From Ophiocordyceps camponoti-saundersi (nom. inval.) (Eukaryota; Ascomycota; Sordariomycetes; Hypocreales; Ophiocordycipitaceae), in assembly GCA_003339415.1 (NCBI GenBank), contig PDHQ01000034.1, positions 168,562 through 232,561 on the forward strand: a DNA stretch of 64,000 bases, written 5' to 3'. The notes beneath the pieces were generated by a model that saw nothing but the letters and a program-made list of their open reading frames with translations, was not told the origin of the DNA and did no database searches. The translations under genes and the position numbers were made by a program. Positions within the stretch are counted from its first letter, which is position 1. The number at the start of each line of letters is the position of its first letter. Below are positions 1 through 10,755 of the stretch, one piece after another.

Positions 1-1388
1 CAGGGCGTGTTCCTCAGCGTGGCGCCCCTCAACAACAGCTGCTCCGGGTTGAGCGCCAGCTCCTTCTCGCCGCCGCCAGCCTGCATCGTCAGCGTGGCCT
101 CGTACGTGTAGAGGCTGCTGTTGGGCTGCTCCGACTTGATGCGGCCCCCCAGCCGGCTCAGCTCGCTGGGCGACACCATGGCCGACGTCTCGGGCAGGGC
201 CTGCTTGATTTTGAGGTTCGTCTCGCCGTCGAGGTTGGCCGTTTCGATATAACAGAGACCGTCGGGCTCGGAACTGGCGAGGAGAACCAGGTCGGCAGGG
301 AAGGGCTCCTCGGACTGGACGCGGATGACGTCGCCGACGCCGACGTTGATCCACTTGGTCTCGTTGAAGCTGGAGCCGCGCAGAACGCGGGCCTTTGAGG
401 TGTTGAGGGCATTGTCGGCCTGCTTGCGACGGTAGTCCTCCACCAACTCCTTGCCGGCCGATATGAAGAGAACGATGAGTAAGGGTGCGATGGTGGTGTA
501 GCGGTTCGTCGGCGAAAGACCGGGTATCTGCTGAAGACCGGCGGTGAAGAGGAAGAAGACGTTTGCGAATTTGGAGAACTGCTCGAGCAAAAACTTGGGC
601 AGAAAGGTGGCGAAGTTGTATTTGGCCGTCGAGATGTGGTTGTCGACGTACTTATTGGCCGCGTTCGCCGGCGGATTATTGAGGTGAATGAGGCGAGGAC
701 CGAGCGTCGAGGGATCAGGCTTGCTGCGGCCGAAGCCGAACTTGAAGTTGCCCATGTCGAATTTCTTGTTGCTATTACTATTGCCGCTGTTGTGAGTGCC
801 GGCCTTGTTGTGCGAAGAGTTTGACGCCGCGGCGAGACGCTCCTGCCCTGGCTCGGTCAGCGGCAGGTCCATCTCCGAATAGCCCTCGCCCATGCCGAGC
901 TTGTTCTTGACCCTTCCAAGTAGGCCACCGCCGAGGCCCAACACGCTATTGCGGTTTCTGGCCTTGTTCCTCGCCGAGGCCGACGAAGCCAGGGGCTGGC
1001 CGGGGGCGGAAGAACCGCGGTGATAATAAGACTCGGCGTCGGCTGGATACTCGTCTAGGTCGTCGACGTATCGTTGGTAATTGTCCAGGTCAGACGTCTG
1101 ACTATAGTGCTTGTGGAGGTAGGGCCCGCTACCGGGATGATGAGGCGTTAGGGGGGACGGCCCCGACGAGGGACCGGATGCGCCGACGAACTCGTCGTAC
1201 GACACGGACGGACGGCGTGGGGAGGAGACGTCGTCGTCGAGGGCGTGAACACGGAGAAGGTCGTCGTCGTTTAGCGTTGAGCGCTGGCCGTCGTTGTAGG
1301 CCGGTTGATCGCTATCGAGGTCCAGCAGCAGGTCCTCACGCTTCAGCGACGAACCGCCGTGGCCATGTCTGGACGGGAGTCCAGCCAT
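1..1388 (-). CDS. DRS2: Drs2-type P4-ATPase phospholipid flippase, N-terminal part (gene runs off the window)
   Basis: The visible part is 462 codons without an intron. P4-ATPases move aminophospholipids from the lumenal to the cytosolic leaflet of trans-Golgi and plasma membranes. Residues 1 to about 235 are a low-complexity cytosolic tail. Then comes the conserved entry segment (KYVDNHISTAKYNFATFLPK), the first two membrane helices around residues 265-310 with the family loop SPTNRYTT between them, and the actuator domain with the dephosphorylation motif DGET near residue 387. The frame ends at GATLRNTP, so the phosphorylation (DKTG) and nucleotide domains lie outside the window. I chose the ATG at 1386-1388; the next upstream ATG is in another frame. 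The N-terminal tail and TM1 match Drs2 better than Dnf or Neo1 from memory of the families. Confidence 0.93.
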   Translation of the reverse strand, partial: MAGLPSRHGHGGSSLKREDLLLDLDSDQPAYNDGQRSTLNDDDLLRVHALDDDVSSPRRPSVSYDEFVGASGPSSGPSPLTPHHPGSGPYLHKHYSQTSDLDNYQRYVDDLDEYPADAESYYHRGSSAPGQPLASSASARNKARNRNSVLGLGGGLLGRVKNKLGMGEGYSEMDLPLTEPGQERLAAASNSSHNKAGTHNSGNSNSNKKFDMGNFKFGFGRSKPDPSTLGPRLIHLNNPPANAANKYVDNHISTAKYNFATFLPKFLLEQFSKFANVFFLFTAGLQQIPGLSPTNRYTTIAPLLIVLFISAGKELVEDYRRKQADNALNTSKARVLRGSSFNETKWINVGVGDVIRVQSEEPFPADLVLLASSEPDGLCYIETANLDGETNLKIKQALPETSAMVSPSELSRLGGRIKSEQPNSSLYTYEATLTMQAGGGEKELALNPEQLLLRGATLRNTP

Positions 1389-2270
1389 GCCGGGAGAGAA
1401 GGGCGACAAAGGTAGCAGAGGATCGGGACGTATCGGGGCGCCTCATGCAGGACGTGACGGTCGCCTTGTTTTTTTTTTGTGGTCGGCAGGCACAGCTGGC
1501 AAAGGGGCGGGGACCGCGCGGGTCCAGGTCCAGTGTGTCCTTTGTCTGCAATTTCGCTGCACCGCCCCGACGCCCGAGGATGGAAAAGGAGGTGGGGGTT
1601 TGAGGAGGAGGAGGACGAGGAGGAGGACGAGGAGGACGAGCGGACGTCGATGAGAGAGGCGAGTGTCGTTCGTTCATCGGCCGGCTGATTGATCCTCGCC
1701 AGCCAGCCAGCCTTTGTCTGTGTACGAGGCTGCTGCTGATTTTCTTTTTGGGGGGGGGAGGAAATGCCTTTAGGGGCTGTGAGGCTTTTTGGGCCGGGGG
1801 GGGGCGATGGCTGCTTCGGTCGCTGCCAGAAAAGAAACCAGAAGCAAGTCTTGGCTGCACAGGTAGCATGTACCCTTCTATCCAACCAATCTCGGCGAAG
1901 CGGCCCTGAATTTCGACCCAGCCACTGGGAAAACCCCCAGCCACGACAGAGCACTGGGCGCTCCGGGGGCAGGGGTTCCCTGAACCGGGGACTTTCGTTT
2001 CCCAAGATAGAAGTCTAACTGGCCGACGCCAGCTGAAGCGGGGGCGCAGCAGTTAGTGCGGTACGGAGCCGTACATACCTACATGCTGCAAGCCCCTACA
2101 CGTGCTTTGCTGTCCACCCAGGCTCTCACTACAGGTACCTACAGGGAGATCATCATCGACTCTACAGCGCTTTCATCACCGCCCTACCATCACCGCCCTA
2201 CGTTCATTCGGGCAGACAAACAAACTCCTCCACAAACGCTCGTCACGTTTCACGCCTTCTCGCCGTCGAC
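1389..2270. promoter_or_regulatory. Divergent intergenic region between the flippase and CRIPT genes
   Basis: 882 bp carrying the promoters and 5' UTRs of both flanking genes. It contains a GAG/GAC-rich trinucleotide stretch at about 1600-1650, short homopolymer runs at about 1470 and 1748, and a CT/CA-rich segment before the CRIPT start. The open frames here are compositional and match no family I recognise. Confidence 0.5.
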
Positions 2271-2828
2271 ATGGTCTGTGCCAAATGCCAGAAGCTGAAG
2301 AGCACCAAGCTCGCCACGCCCGAGGTGAAGAAGAAGAGCGACATCTACTATGGCTCTCCCGCCTCTTCCTCGTCCAAGACCGCCGGCACCTCCAAGTCGA
2401 CCACGCTTGGGCAAAGCGGCATCACCAAGGTGAGTTTCTCATTTCCCCTCCTCCCCGGTGACACAGCGTCGGAGTCTCATCGGCGATTCAGAGCAAACTC
2501 CTATCTCAGTCGGCCAAGAACCCCTACGCCCAATACTCGAGGTTTGTAGACGCCTGCCCGTGGTGTTTTGTTTTCATCCCTCAAAAGCTGTCTGTCAGAC
2601 TGACAAGCACTGCCAGCTCTTGTACCAAGTGCAAGACCAAAATAACCCAAAGTCATGCACTCTGCCAAACTTGCGCCTATAAAAACGACGGTGAGTCATG
2701 TGGTACGCCGACTCGTCTACGCCACTGACGGGACCTCGCCAAAAGCCTGTGCCATGTGCGGGAAACCGAATAAGAAGGCCACGTCGACGGCGCCGGCAGT
2801 GGCCGGACAGAAGTTTACCCTCAAATAA
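2271..2828 (+). CDS. CRIPT: CRIPT-like cysteine-rich protein (U12-type/minor spliceosome-linked family)
   Basis: Four exons, 2271-2429, 2492-2541, 2617-2690 and 2746-2828, give 121 residues, close to the roughly 100 residues of animal CRIPT. Every junction keeps phase and uses GT-AG. The start MVCAKCQKL has the family's first CxxC pair; later CxxC pairs are in TKCKTK, LCQTCAYK and CAMCGK, the zinc-binding pattern of CRIPT. Animal CRIPT was named for binding the PDZ domain of PSD-95; more recent work links the family to minor-spliceosome components. The role in fungi is not certain. The gene is convergent with the epoxide hydrolase, with only 28 bp between the two stop codons, so the 3' UTRs must overlap. 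Confidence 0.93.
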
Positions 2829-2856
2829 CCTTATGCAAAACGAGTCATTGTATGCA

Positions 2857-3885
2857 TTACAAAACCGATCGACCGTTCAGCCTCAGGAAACGACCCAGCC
2901 AGTTGCGCAACAGCTCGTTAACGGCTTCATGTGCCTCCGTCAGCGCCCAGTGCGTACACTGGACTTCTCCTCGCGTCAGGTTGGGCATATAATCTTCCAT
3001 ACCAACAGACAAGGCTGGTGGGAGAGCAATGTCATCAGTCGCGGCGATGTAAAGTGTTGGCATCTCCCAGACGGGCTTGCTATCCGCCAGCGGAAGCTCT
3101 TCCTCCCAGTCAATCTCGCTCAAGCGGTACCAGTTGAGCGGTCCTCGAAGCTGCGGAGCGTCCTGGAGCATGTACTGCTCAACGTAATAGTCTAGCTCTT
3201 TTTCCGAAAGCAGCGCCGGGCTCCCGATCTCTGGCAGCTTCCGAAGCAAGCAGCCCTCTTCGGTCGAGAAAGCCAGCTCGCCGTTGTCGTCGGTGCCGCC
3301 ATACATGGCACTGAGAAATTTGCGGATCCTGTCTTTGCCCTGAACCTCGGCCTCGACATTTGGGCCCCTGAGCTGCAGCTGATACTTGAAATTGGTCAAC
3401 TGTCCGGCGGCGATGAGTGTCTCGAGAGGGACGAATTTGGACTTTGGGACACTGAGCAACGGCGTGCAGACGCTGAAGACAGCCTTGACGAGATTCGGGT
3501 GCCACAGGGCAATGCGCCAGACGAGGTGACCGCCCCAGTCGTGGCCACCGAGGATGATGGGCTGGTCGCCAACCAAGACAGCGGCCAGCTCCTTGATATC
3601 GTCTGAGATGGACTTGCGGGAAAACTGGCGCAAATCCTGAGGGCTGTCGGAGCCGGCGTAGCCCAGCATGTCGGGCACGACGACGCGGAGGCCCAGACCG
3701 AGGAGGAAGGGGACCTGATAGCGCCAGCCGAAGCCGAGATCTGGGAAGCCGTGGATGAGGAAGACTGTGTCGACGGGACGGCCCTCCGGCTCCCCGATAA
3801 CGTAACTGTACGTCTTGCCGCGGATCGTGGCTTTGTCGCGCCTCACGCGCGGGTCGTCTCCGGGGGCTAGCTTGTCGGTGTCCAT
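2857..3885 (-). CDS. Alpha/beta-hydrolase of the soluble epoxide hydrolase type
   Basis: A single-exon protein of 342 residues. It has the oxyanion-hole motif HGFP (45-48), the nucleophile elbow GGHDWGG with Asp116, two adjacent lid tyrosines at 233-234 and Tyr253 in NWYR, an acid in ATDDIALP (Asp284 or 285), and the catalytic His312 in CTHW. The Asp nucleophile with lid tyrosines indicates epoxide hydrolysis through an alkyl-enzyme ester rather than a serine esterase. There is no signal peptide or membrane segment, so it is probably cytosolic or peroxisomal. The substrate cannot be inferred. Fluoroacetate or haloalkane dehalogenases share the nucleophile, but the lid tyrosines argue against them. 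Confidence 0.85.
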   Translation of the reverse strand: MDTDKLAPGDDPRVRRDKATIRGKTYSYVIGEPEGRPVDTVFLIHGFPDLGFGWRYQVPFLLGLGLRVVVPDMLGYAGSDSPQDLRQFSRKSISDDIKELAAVLVGDQPIILGGHDWGGHLVWRIALWHPNLVKAVFSVCTPLLSVPKSKFVPLETLIAAGQLTNFKYQLQLRGPNVEAEVQGKDRIRKFLSAMYGGTDDNGELAFSTEEGCLLRKLPEIGSPALLSEKELDYYVEQYMLQDAPQLRGPLNWYRLSEIDWEEELPLADSKPVWEMPTLYIAATDDIALPPALSVGMEDYMPNLTRGEVQCTHWALTEAHEAVNELLRNWLGRFLRLNGRSVL

Positions 3886-4384
3886 ATTGTGTCTGTCTAA
3901 TACATCAAAATGGTCCCTGCTTCCTGTCAGGGGTTGCTATATCACTGGGAGGGGAGCGTCATGGTTGTTTTATATCCGCCGGACAGGTTAAGTGAGGATG
4001 GTTGAGCGAGCGGGGTAACGGCACCATGCGGGAGGCCGCCTCTCGGCTGACTGGTCACTGGGTAATGAGACGTGAACGACGGTCGGGTGAAAGAATGCCT
4101 CCGCGTCAGAGTCTGACGAAAGGTATGATTATGGCGTTCGTATCGCGAGACAGGCTACTTGATGCTGAGGAAGAAGCCACTGCCTCTTCGTATCTGCAAC
4201 ATCTACGTACTATGAAGGCGTACGTGCTATCAGTATTACTATCACCTCTTGTTTGTAAGTATGTATGTAGGTATATACATTAAAGCGTTATCTTAGCAAG
4301 TCTGCTTCGAAGCATCGCTGAAGCCCAGCAGCTCCCACTAGGAAGAACAACCCTGGCCATCTTCCCAAAGCCTAAGCGAGCGTG
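3886..4384. other. Intergenic: hydrolase promoter and pinin gene 3' end
   Basis: 499 bp holding the 5' flank of the hydrolase gene and the 3' flank of the pinin-like gene. I see no gene, RNA or strong repeat in it. Confidence 0.5.
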
Positions 4385-5629
4385 TCAGTAAATGACCATG
4401 TCCTCATCCGCCTCGACCAGGATATCACCCGAGTCATCATGAGAATGCTGATCCGCGTTCGCAGCCTCCTCCACGGTCTTGGCCTTTACAGTGGAGGGAG
4501 GAGGAGAAGGACAAGTAGGCGGGCCGACCGACGACGGCTCAGCCTTGGACCCGACCTCATCCGTCTCCGTCTCCGGCCGTGACTCCTCCTTCCTGACGTG
4601 GACCGTATCCGACGGCACGGGCTTGTCGTCGTCGTCCTTGCCGACGCCTTGCGCGGTTCCGTTCTCCGCAGCAGGTGCGGCGTGGCGTCTCCGATGCTGT
4701 TCCCTGCGTCGTTCGAAATCTTGAAGCTCCGTCGCGATTCTGGCCTTGCAGTCGCTTACCTGATTCGCGATCGTATCCTCCTCTTCGCGGGTGAGCCTAT
4801 AGGGAAGAAAGCACTGTGTAACCCACGTTAAAAAAGAGAAACATGGAGGAGAATGGGGGTTGGGGGATCGACTTACAAGCTCGGGCTTGGATTTTGTACG
4901 TAGAAACTTGGCCAGCTTCAACTCTTTGGCGTGTTTGCTCTTCATCTACCGCCAGGCACCGAGAAACTTTAGCCTCAAGCTTCGGCGAAGAAAACAGGGA
5001 AGTAGAGTAAGGAAACAACAGGCCAAAAAGAAAATCAATAAAAGAATCGCGAGAAGAATAGAGAAGAAAAGAGAAGAAAGGAAAAGAAAAGAAAAGCTAC
5101 TCACCACCTGCTCCTCCCACACAATCTGTCTCTCCAGCCGAATCTTAGTCAAGGAAGCCCTCTTCTCAGCCCTCAGCTTATCGCTCTCGGCAGTCTGCTG
5201 CTGAATCTTGTCGAGCTGCCTCTTCTCGATTTCCTGCCTGCGTCTCTGCTGCTGCAGCTGCGTAGACGACTTTGCGCCGCCGGTTTTGCCGCCATGGCCG
5301 AGACTGCTTCCGGCGAGAGTGCTGAGCAGGCCTCCGAAAAGACGTCTCCCACGACTCTTCTCCTCTTGAGATGCTCTACGCTGTCGTTCGGAGAGCGTTT
5401 TTTCTTCTTGGTGGTGTTGCTGCCTGGCTCGCTTCGCTTCTTGCGTGGGGAGGGGAGGCGTCTTGCTTGGAGATGCCTTGCGTTTTCGCGTGCTGCTGTT
5501 GTTTTCTGAAGCGGTCTCCATCGTTTGGGGGAGGGATGCTGCTGCTGCTGCTGCTGCTGCTCCTACCTCGAGAGAAGGTTCTCCTGCTTCCGCGGCTAAC
5601 GAGGTTGCGCTTTGGGTTTCGGTCGTCAT
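4385..5629 (-). CDS. Pinin/SDK/MemA-domain protein
   Basis: Three exons, 5629-5105, 4945-4877 and 4813-4385, with introns of 159 and 63 nt, give 340 residues. Pinin-family proteins bind the exon junction complex and act in splicing and mRNA maturation in the nucleus. Residues 1-95 are Ala/Ser/Lys-rich with an alanine run. The pinin domain begins at GRRLFGGLLSTLAG, passes through a long Gln/Arg/Lys helix, and ends across both introns in HAKELKLAKFLRTKSKPEL and FLPYRLTREEEDTIANQV, which correspond to the family's FLRTK...YLPWKLT block. The C-terminus is acidic. I start at 5629 (A at -3) rather than an in-frame ATG at 5683 with poor context. The first intron is rich in GAAAA-type repeats. It shares a 398 bp promoter with the splicing gene Rds3. 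Confidence 0.87.
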
Positions 5630-6027
5630 GGTTTGACTTGAGGTTGTTGGTGGAAGCGTGTGTGTGTTTTTTTTTTCATTCAACGGTGAGTCTACCTTCT
5701 AGAGTTCTTCCATCGTAGTGGCATGGTAGTCTGCTAGTCGTCACTCTTCACTGTCTTCAGTGGTCTGCTGCCCCACTTTTTGCCCTGTCGGCTCGCAGCT
5801 GCCAGCGGGTTCCAGGCAAGGCGAGGCTGACAACTGATTTCTTCTCCCATCGTCAGCCTCTTCATCAGCTGCCCACCTCCTACCTCCTACCTACCTACCT
5901 CTCCACATCTTTCACCCCCTCATTCTCTCCATCCCTCCGTCACTCTACCTCTCTCCCTCCTTCTCTTCACACCATCTCTAAAACCTACCTCGCCAAGCAT
6001 AAGTCAAATCAGCATCGCTCATTCATC
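5630..6027. promoter_or_regulatory. Shared bidirectional promoter of the pinin-like and Rds3 genes
   Basis: 398 bp between two divergent start codons. The Rds3-proximal 150 bp are strongly CT-rich with CTAC/CTACC repeats at about 5880-5900, like many fungal transcription start regions. No TATA box is evident. Confidence 0.6.
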
Positions 6028-6543
6028 ATGTCTCGCCACCACCCGTGAGTTTCCTTCTTTTATTCTTTCTCTTCCATCGATCGAAGAAAAAGAAAACCGT
6101 TCTAACGAATTCGCAAACCTCTCCCTTTCTCTCTCTCCGAGATAGTGACCTCGTCATGTGCCGCAAGCAACCCGGCATCGCCATAGGTCGTCTCTGCGAT
6201 AAATGCGACGGCAAATGTCCCGTCTGCGACTCCTACGTTCGACCCACCACCCTCGTCCGCATCTGCGATGAATGCAGCTTCGGAAACTATCAGAACAAGT
6301 GCGTCGTCTGCGGCGGCGAGGGCATCTCCGACGCCTTTTACTGCTTCGAGTGTACCCGTCTCGAAAAGGATCGCGACGGTTGTCCCAAGATTATAAACCT
6401 CGGAAGCTCGAGGACAGATGTACGCGCTCTCACGGTCAAAGGGCCACTCTTCCACTATGAACCCCCTCAGTATTGACTTTTCCCTTCTTCTCCTCCTCCA
6501 GCTCTTCTACCAAAAAAAGACAAACCGTTCGACAAATTACTAG
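6028..6543 (+). CDS. RDS3: Rds3/PHF5A, SF3b subunit of the U2 snRNP
   Basis: Three exons, 6028-6044, 6146-6419 and 6502-6543, give 110 residues, the same length as human PHF5A. The protein is a compact three-zinc-cluster knot that holds the SF3b1 HEAT solenoid around the branch-point adenosine. Visible are [47 protein letters not shown] and [19 protein letters not shown]. The C-terminus depends on splicing an 82-nt intron at 6420-6501: then TD is followed by LFYQKK, matching LFYERKK of PHF5A. If that intron is not spliced, the frame reads on to 6476 with an unrelated tail, which I regard as incorrect. Confidence 0.97.
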
Positions 6544-6840
6544 CCCTCATGTTTCCAAGGAGAACAGGCGTTTGATGGCATAACGATTAGAGACGATCGT
6601 TTCATGGAATGGTTTGTTTTAGTATATACCCAAAGAAAATCGCTTTGTCCGAGGCAGGTCGTCTTCATTATATACAAAATAAAAAATGAATGATCGGTTT
6701 CCCCCTTGCTTTCTGCCTCAATGGATACGACATGTGACGACTTCTTTTTCTTTTCCCACATCTGGCTATACATACTCCGTCAAGGAGCTTTCCGTCAATG
6801 ATTAAGAAAGTGGTGTTACAAAAAGGAATGCTTCATTTCG

Positions 6841-8224
6841 TCAGATATAGCTGATCTTGGTGCCCATGCCCGCTGTAGCCTTGAGCTTGGTCCATGAAGC
6901 CGCCAGCACTCGCTGCAAACGGTGCCGGAGGCCTCCATGCCCGACCAAGATCAACAGGCCGACGATAAAGGCGAGAAGCCTCGCCAGCAGGGCCGGGTTC
7001 CCGTTGAGCGAGGCGGCGAGACCGTCGAGCACCGTCCGTAGCCGGGATAGGATCATGCCCGCAAGCGCCGTAAATGTCGGCGGCACCGCGGGCTTACCAC
7101 CAGACGACGAGCCGGCCATGCGCGACGTCCGCTGCTGCTGCGAGCGAGCCGGGTCGGGGTTCCGGGCATGGTCGACCTCGTTCCGGCGCGCCTCGTCTTG
7201 TCGCCTCCGCTCCCACTCCTCGTTTTCGGCGCGGAGCCGTCTTGCGTCGTCGATTTGCCGACGTAGCTGCTCCTCTTGGCGCCGACGCTCGGCCCGCTCC
7301 AGACGTTCCTGTTCTTGTTGCTCCTCCTGCAGGCTCTCGAGCGCCTGGAGAAAGGCCTCGCGCCGCTCTTCGTCGAGGACGGAACTGACGCTGATGAACT
7401 CACGGGCGTAGTCCCACTCGTTATTGCGCAGCAGCACGTGCAGAGTGTACAGTTCCAGTATCTTGACCCGAGCGTTGAGGTCCCGCGGCGTATCGGCGCC
7501 GCTCGTGCCGGGAGCCGGTGATCGGTACCGCAGTCCGGCGTGAGACCGCGGCACAGGCGACTTGTCCATCTGGCCGCTGAGGTCCAAGTCTGGAGTGTTG
7601 GACGTGGCCAAGTAGGTCTCCAGCCTGCGCTGGTTCAAGGTCTGATCACGCGCATGCGCCAGGAGAAGTGTCGCACTGAAGAAATCGATCAGCAACGCGA
7701 CCGGGAGGAAAAAGACGTGAGAGAAAAAGCGCCAGAGCTCACAGATTGATGACGACATCGGAGTCGACGTCTCCCTCGACACCGTGGTAGCCGTCACGGA
7801 CAACTTCCTCCCAGACAAGACCGTCTCGAACCTTGGCGCAAAGAGTCCTCCATTCTTGGTTTCCAAAAGCTTCCTTACCATCGTCTGCTTCCATCTCAAC
7901 AACAGCATGAAGAATGGTCAAATACAGACTCCAGACCTTGATGCGTGTCGTGCGCGAGGCCTTGGCCACGGGTGCGGGCTCGCCATTCTCAGCCGGGACG
8001 ATGAGCGGTGTGAGCGTCGTCAGGGCCTCGGGCAGGCGGCGTGTCAGGAAGAGCGTCGATGCCTGACGGTATGTCTTGGACACATGCGACGAGCGACGGG
8101 CTGCCGTCGAGGACCCGGACGTGGACCCGACAGAGTAGGCGGAGAAGGAAGAAGAGAGGAGGCTGCGGGGGAAAGATTCGTCCAGTGTATGGTCAAAGCC
8201 GGGAATGCCGTCGACGGACGACAT
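6841..8224 (-). CDS. PEX26: Pex26-like peroxisome assembly protein
   Basis: Two exons, 8224-7743 and 7675-6841, joined across a 67-nt intron in phase 2, give 438 residues. The N-terminal half is a helical domain ([59 protein letters not shown]). It is followed by [20 protein letters not shown], an Arg/Glu-rich coiled coil at about 250-320, and one hydrophobic helix near 388-408 with a short basic tail. This layout, and the sequence as I remember it, match fungal Pex26, the tail-anchored peroxisomal receptor for the Pex1-Pex6 AAA ATPases that recycle Pex5. The name rests on recall, not alignment; a general membrane-anchored TPR-like protein is the alternative. Confidence 0.75.
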
Positions 8225-8801
8225 GGCGAAGGAGAGGACGCAGATGAAGTTGTCGTCGTCGTCGTTGTCGCACTCTGTTTTGTATTGTTTTGTTTTGTTT
8301 TCTCTCTCTTCTCGTCGTCAGCTTCGACTCTTGGGACGGACGCGTTTTCAGCCGACGACGACGACACGGAGAAGAGCCGACCGAGAACAAGTTCAAAGGG
8401 TCAGAAGATGAAGAGAAGACAAGGCAAAAAAAAAACCTGTTATTATGGAGGATATGTCTGGCCTTCCATGATGACAAGCAGGAATGGCAGATGAAGCGGC
8501 TCGCAGTGGGCCATGACATGTGGCTGTTCGTCAACACTCACTCACACACTCGCACCAAGATTGCATTCCCTTCTGCCTCCGTTAGCCTCGGCTCGCGGGG
8601 GGACTCGGGGCGCCGGTGGCCGAGGACCTGCTAGGGAGGGACAGGGACCTAGATCGGGGCTGTCGCACATTTCTGACTGTTGATTGGACCCATACCTTGT
8701 ACCTTGCTATCTGACTGCCTCCTCGTCCATCGGATGCGGACCCGTTCCTGAAGATGGCCAGGGCCCAAAACAATGACCCTTCCCTTGTTATCCTTCCATC
8801 C

Positions 8802-8836
<35 letters not shown>

Positions 8837-8942
8837 TCCGTATAATCAAATTCAATCGAGAGAAACAGAATCGCCGGCTTCACAAAACAAAAGAAGCAAA
8901 CACCTCGTGTACATACATATGTATGCGTGTGGGAGGGAGACG
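8225..8942. other. Intergenic: Pex26-like promoter and haspin 3' flank
   Basis: 718 bp. It has GTCGTC and TTTTG short repeats at 8245-8310, a tandem TATG tract at about 8807-8836, and one copy of the TATCCGTA octamer at 8835-8842. No gene seen. Confidence 0.5.
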
Positions 8943-10466
8943 CTATGACGCCCGTCTTCTCCCCCTCCTCGTCCTCCGCATCCCCGTCGTCGTCGGCTCA
9001 TCCTCGCCTCGGCTCGACACAATGATGCTATCCTCCTTATCCAGCAACGAGGCCACCGGCTCAGCGACCTGGTCTTGTCGTATCCAGCCAGCCTCCACCG
9101 CGAAGCTGACCACGTCGGCCGCCGAGCCAAAGCACGGCACGTCATCGGCCGCGTCCGGATCCAGATGCCTCCACAACTCCTTGGTTTCCTTCTTGAAGCG
9201 CCCGAGCTCCCTTTTGCTGCCGTCGAAGCTGTCATCGAGATAGCGGTACAGGTACGCCAGCCAAAGGACGTTGGTGTAGGGCGCGTAAACGTCCCAGGAG
9301 AGCGACCCGTCGACGCCCCGTGCGTACGGCGTCCGATGTCCGTCGGGCGGTATGCACTTGCGGTCGCGGCGCAGGAGGTACGAGCGCATCCGACGGTAGA
9401 CGGCACACTGCGACGCGTGCGTGCTGCTGAAGAGGCCGAGGTCCTTTTCCAGGTCAAAGGCTACGGGCTTGGCCTCGTCGTCGGACGGGTCTTGAGCCCG
9501 CGACAGGCCGTAATCGAGTATCGTCATGTCGAGCCCGGAATAGCCGAAAAAGCAGGGACCGTCTCGCTGCCGCGCAGGGCTCACGCGCCTGACGCAGATG
9601 TTTCCCTCGTGCAGGTCGCGATGCTACATCGTCTTAGTCGGGGCGCTCTCCGAACCTGATGGCCAACGAAAGATGGGAATTGGCCGTCTCACCTCAAACT
9701 TGGCGTGATGCTCGGCCCTCGCCAGCGCCACGGCCTCTAGGAGGAAAATGTCCCACAGCTGGCTCTCGTCCTCGACCTGCCAATCCTCCAACGCGGTTCC
9801 GGCGTCTCCCAGCTCGACGACGAGAAAGCTGGTCTCGTCGATATAGCGGCTCGGTGACGGGTAAAACTGCGCCCTGCCAGGATCCTGCCTCTTCATCCTC
9901 TGCTGAAAGGTCCGATGCGTTTCCAGCAGCTGCCTGGTGGTCTTTCCGCGCACCATGTACTTTTCCTTGTAGATGACGAAGCCGGGCACGTCGGCCAGCC
10001 ATTCCGAGACCTGCAGCTCGCCATCGACGTCCTCCTCCGAGTGCGGCTCCTCGTCCACCAGACCGGACCGCACCTGAGCTTTAGTCTGCGGCTTGATGGG
10101 CGATTCAAGACGGATGGCCTTTATGATGCTCGTGCCGCGTTCGTTTCTCACCCGGTACACCTCGGCGTACGAGGCTTCGGCTATCTTGACGATGTCGTCG
10201 CCCACGGGGCAGACGTCTTCCCAGGTCAAGACTCGGAGGGAGCCGCCAATGTCCTTGCGCGGGGAAGGCGATGCCTTTGGCGGCGAGCATGGTCGCAACG
10301 CCCTCTTTGTGATGTGGAGCGTGTCGAGCTTCTCGGCGATACAGTTTACATCTTGGTCGACGGCCGGTCGGCGCAACGGGCTCTGTGGCAGTTCGGCGAA
10401 GAGGCGTTCGGCCTTGGACCGCTTTGAAGGTTTTCCATAGTTTCGAGCGGCTGCGGTGCGCGGCAT
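8943..10466 (-). CDS. Haspin-type histone H3 Thr3 kinase
   Basis: Exons 10466-9693 and 9623-8943 (69-nt intron, phase 0) give 484 residues. Haspin phosphorylates histone H3 Thr3, which recruits the chromosomal passenger complex to centromeres. Residues 1-75 are basic. The kinase domain starts at about 85 with a divergent ATP loop (AEASYAEVYRV) and Lys116 in SIIKAIRLE. The intron splits the catalytic loop: FE joins HRDLHEGN (259-266). The magnesium motif is DYGLSR (295-300) rather than DFG, as in haspins (DYTLSR), and the YLYRYLDDSF region suits the haspin C-lobe. A canonical APE motif is not evident, as expected. The N-terminal regulatory tail is much shorter than in animals. Haspin in this organism has a divergent promoter shared with the CCDC47 gene. 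Confidence 0.92.
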
Positions 10467-10755
10467 CTTTTGTTTTCGTAGTTTTAGGCTTTGCTTGCTG
10501 TCCGTAGATGAGTGTAGAGAGCTTCAACAGTTGGTTGGTTGATTCGTTGGTTGGTCGGTTGAAAGTACACAGAAGCGTTGGTTGGCACGACAACGAGAGC
10601 TTTATCAATCTCCGATACGTACCCCTACCTCTGAGGCTCCACAGCCGATGATGCCCCGATAGAAGCTCTCTCCTCCCTTTTCTCCGTCTCCGTCTCTTAC
10701 AGCCTCTTTCACTCCTCACCCTTCGTCTTTCCTCCCCCCCTTCCTTCGCCAAGCC
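10467..10755. promoter_or_regulatory. Shared divergent promoter, haspin and CCDC47-like genes
   Basis: 289 bp between the two start codons. It contains a GGTTGGTTGATTCGTTGGTTGG-like imperfect GGTT repeat at about 10,530-10,562 and a CT-rich tract before the plus-strand ATG. No TATA box is evident. Confidence 0.55.

Noticed and set aside
4002..4283. 93-codon plus-strand frame
   Set aside because: Sits in the hydrolase promoter, has no domain and no conservation evidence.
6420..6476. Read-through C-terminus for Rds3
   Set aside because: Splicing the 82-nt intron restores the conserved LFYQKK end, so the read-through is an intron.
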